From positions 5,518,001-5,582,000 of the forward strand of contig NZ_JQNA01000002.1 of assembly GCF_000745015.1 (NCBI RefSeq): 64,000 nt of DNA. The letters are read 5' to 3'. The position numbers and the translations under genes are program-made. Of the stretch, positions 61,801 to 64,000 are shown in pieces. The stretch is from Burkholderia sp. 9120 (GTDB lineage: Bacteria > Pseudomonadota > Gammaproteobacteria > Burkholderiales > Burkholderiaceae). The notes under the pieces were generated by a model, which saw nothing but the letters and a program-made list of their open reading frames with translations, made no database searches and was not told the origin of the DNA. The first letter of the stretch is position 1, and each line of letters starts with the position of its first letter.

Positions 61801-64000
61801 GCACGCTCGACATCGAAGCCACGTTGCACGTCCTCCCGCATCCATGCGTGAAGCCGTGTTTCATAAGCCTGCGTATCGAGCGACGACCAGTCGTGCTCGA
61901 CATACGGCAAATCAACATTACGCAGCACGACCTGCAACGCGTCGCCACCATGTCGCGTCTCGAACTGCGTACGCAGAATCGCGTGCGACGCAACCGCATG
62001 CGTCCACGCCGAGCGCAACGCCGCGCGATCCAGCTCGCCGCGCAAGGTCAAACGACGCTGGTTCACATACAAACCGCTACCGCTCTCCAGCGCGCTATGA
62101 AACAACAAGCCCTGCTGAACCGGCGTGGCCGGATAGATATCCTCGACACGCGCGAGGTCCAGTTTCAGCGACTCGAATTGCGCCTGGCTCAGTCCCGCCA
62201 GCACAAAATCCGCCGCAGTCGCTTCGGCCCGCGCATTCACCGCATGGTCGATCAGACGTTCGAGACTGCGCTCGAAGCGAGCCTTCAGCGCCTGCGCTTC
62301 CTGCTCCGGCAGAACTTGCGGCGCATAGCGCCAGCTCACGCAAAGCTTGCCGTCGACGATCCGTGCGTTGATATCCAGCGGATAAGCCAGCGTCGCCGCG
62401 CGATCAGTCAACTCGCCGATGGCCTCGTCGGCGAGCGCAAAGCCGCCGCGCTCGTTGAAATGCCGGTCGAACTGCCCCAGATAATTGAAGCTGACCAGAG
62501 GCAAGGGCAAAGTCGCGAGCGACGCTTTGGTCTCCGCGTCGCCGTACGTGCTCAGCAAGCCCCAATGCAAACCGTTGCGCGGCACCGCGCGACGCCGCGC
62601 CTTGGCGTCGATCAGCGCGAGACGCGCGTCGGCTTGCGCTTCGAGCCACAGCGGATAGCGCGCGGTAAACCAGCCCACGGTACGGCTCAAATCGAGGTCC
62701 GTGTCGCTCTGCGGATCGAACGCGTCCAGCGTTTCGCGGCCATGACTTTCCATCGAGAGCAACACACCGCCCTGCGTGCCGACGGCCTGCGCGAGCGCCG
62801 CGAGTAGCGTCTCCTCGACGTTCGTGCGATAGGTCGCGCCCACGCGCTCTACCAGCGTTCGCGTGAAAGCCGTTTCGAACGACGATTCCAATGTTTGCAC
62901 CGAAGCGACCGTCGGCGCCGCTGCTTCCTTCGCTGCAACAAAACCCCGCACGTCCGCGCGTGCAGCGGACAGCGCGCCGCGCCACCATGACAACTCATTG
63001 CGAAGCTCGCTACGTCGCGCGTACTGGGCCAGGCGCTGCGCCCACACGCTCCACGGCGCGCTCGCGGTCAGTTCGATCGGTGTGGACGCGCTGGCCTGCG
63101 CATACGCACGTTGCAGGTCGTCGAGCAGGACGCGCCACGACACGCCGTCCACCGCCAGATGGTGAATCGCGATCAGCAAACGGCCGCCCTGCGCGAGGCG
63201 GAACCAGGCCGCGCGAATTAGCGGACCGGCTTCGATATCCAGCGACTTCTGCAACGACGTGCCCTGCTGCTCGAGCGCCACAAGCCAGTCCGCGCGATCG
63301 CGCCAATCGAAGACTTCGAACTGGCACGCCGACACCTCGCCGACCTGCTGCTGCCAGACCCCGTCATGCAACGCGAAGCGCAACCGCAACGCGTCGTGCG
63401 TGCGAATCACTGCGTCGAGCGACGCGCGCAACGCGGTCTCATCCAGCGTATCCGGCACGGTGAGCAGCACCGCCTGATTCCAGTGATGCTGCGCGCCACC
63501 GAAACGTTCGAAGAACGCCCGTTGAATCGGTGTGGTCTCGAAGCGCGTCTGGCTTGTCCGCGAATGTTGCGCGGCGGCTTGCGTTGCGCCGCCCGATGCC
63601 GCCGTTGCTGTTGCCGTTGCAGCGGCCTTGACCGCCAGCGCCGCGAGTCGTTCGATCACCGGATGATCGAACATCTGCTTGGGCGTGAAACGCAAACCCG
63701 CGCGACGCGCCTGCGCGATCACCTGCAGGCTGAGAATCGAGTCGCCGCCGATCTCGAAGAAGTGATCCGTCACCCCGATATCGTCGCGCCGCAAAACGCG
63801 TCGCCAGACGGCGAGCAGCGTCGCTTCCGCTTCATTGCGCGGTTCCACCGGGCCCTGTGCCTCATTCGCTGCCAGCGACGAGCCGTCACCGTCGCCGTCA
63901 CCGGCTTGCGGCGCCGTACCGAGCGCCAGCAAGGCCGCGCGATCCACCTTGCCGTTCGCCGTGACCGGAAGCGTCGCGAGCGCGCTCACGCGCGCGGGCA
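58841..64000 (-). CDS. non-ribosomal peptide synthetase, partial at right edge, with an apparent frameshift
   Basis: Reading right to left, the visible part begins inside an A domain (LPVTANGKVDR, A10 motif). Next come PCP (GGDSILSLQ, about 63730), E (HHLAVDGVSW near 63150, NYLGQFD near 62470), C (EDIYPATPVQQG near 62140, DHHVLLDGWS near 61730) and A (about 60800-59200). PCP follows with GGHSLLAVR near 59050. The A code by eye is DLTKVGHVGK, the Asp type, so Asp or beta-hydroxy-Asp. The main frame stays open to 59244 but turns non-homologous after about 59330. The homologous sequence (HPWPVLREWLASRVSAHLVP, then LTRNGKLDR and the PCP) continues in another frame to the stop at 58841. One surplus base in the GGGG at 59326-59329 explains it. 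It starts beyond the window. Confidence 0.88.
61543..62200 (-). repeat. 658-bp perfect direct repeat, copy 2 (C domain of the upstream NRPS)
   Basis: This is identical to 53459-54116. The copy lies in the C domain preceding the Asp-type A domain. Flanking sequence on both sides is similar but not identical. Confidence 0.92.

Noticed and set aside
53459..62200. Transposon or CRISPR as explanation for the identical segments
   Set aside because: The repeats lie inside aligned condensation domains in frame, lack terminal inverted repeats and target duplications, and occur twice only.
1..64000. tRNA, rRNA, CRISPR arrays, insertion sequences, prophage or integron parts
   Set aside because: None was found by eye on either strand; no transposase, integrase or repeat-spacer pattern is seen.

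Overview
The window is high-GC (roughly 63-65% by eye) and reads as chromosome of a Burkholderiaceae bacterium, most likely a plant- or soil-associated Paraburkholderia. The grounds are a classical beta-proteobacterial porin, the luxR-rsaL-luxI arrangement of the BraR/RsaL/BraI type, a PhoX-type Tat phosphatase, and a fhu-type siderophore locus with giant NRPS genes. No rRNA, tRNA, CRISPR, insertion sequence or prophage was seen. This is inferred from gene content, not from a database search.

Layout. Bases 1-7.4 kb: a partial EamA transporter, a DedA-rhodanese fusion, then CHAD protein / PiT phosphate transporter / PPK2, which together look like a phosphate-polyphosphate neighbourhood, and a cytoplasmic HtrA-like protease. 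7.4-10.7 kb: gamma-glutamyltransferase and a DHA2-type MFS pump. 10.8-14.2 kb: a tight four-gene operon (CDP-alcohol phosphatidyltransferase, 2OG-Fe(II) oxygenase, flippase-like membrane protein, nucleotidyltransferase) that looks like an uncharacterised phospholipid head-group pathway. 14.4-18.3 kb: small secreted protein, a frameshifted ORF, PhoX with a good Pho-box candidate, and a hypothetical protein. 18.5-20.2 kb: porin with a probable oppositely oriented small RNA in its upstream region. 20.4-26.4 kb: mixed housekeeping and hypothetical genes (lipoprotein, YdjM-like protein, AraC regulator, serine acetyltransferase, SDR, SMP-30 lactonase).

27.0-28.8 kb: a complete acyl-homoserine-lactone quorum-sensing unit arranged as lasR-rsaL-lasI, with a perfect 16-bp palindrome upstream of the synthase. 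28.9-32.9 kb: FadR-type regulator, universal stress protein and an FNR-type [4Fe-4S] regulator, with candidate FNR boxes in front of the last two, then an EgtB-like non-heme iron enzyme.

32.9-64 kb: a siderophore biosynthesis and uptake locus. It holds a cyclic-peptide exporter, FhuB/FhuD/FhuC-like importer, TonB-dependent receptor behind a Fur-box candidate, a divergent AraC regulator, and two NRPS genes read right to left. The visible assembly line is (A)-PCP-E / C-A-PCP in the upstream protein and C-A-PCP-E / C-A-PCP / C-A-PCP-E / C-A-PCP-TE in the 5589-residue downstream protein. Adenylation codes read by eye predict Asp (or beta-hydroxy-Asp), an unusual residue, Thr-like, another unusual residue, and Thr. 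The upstream NRPS carries an apparent frameshift at a 4-bp homopolymer, and the two NRPS genes share a 658-bp perfectly identical segment of a condensation domain. Loading and tailoring genes must lie beyond the right edge.
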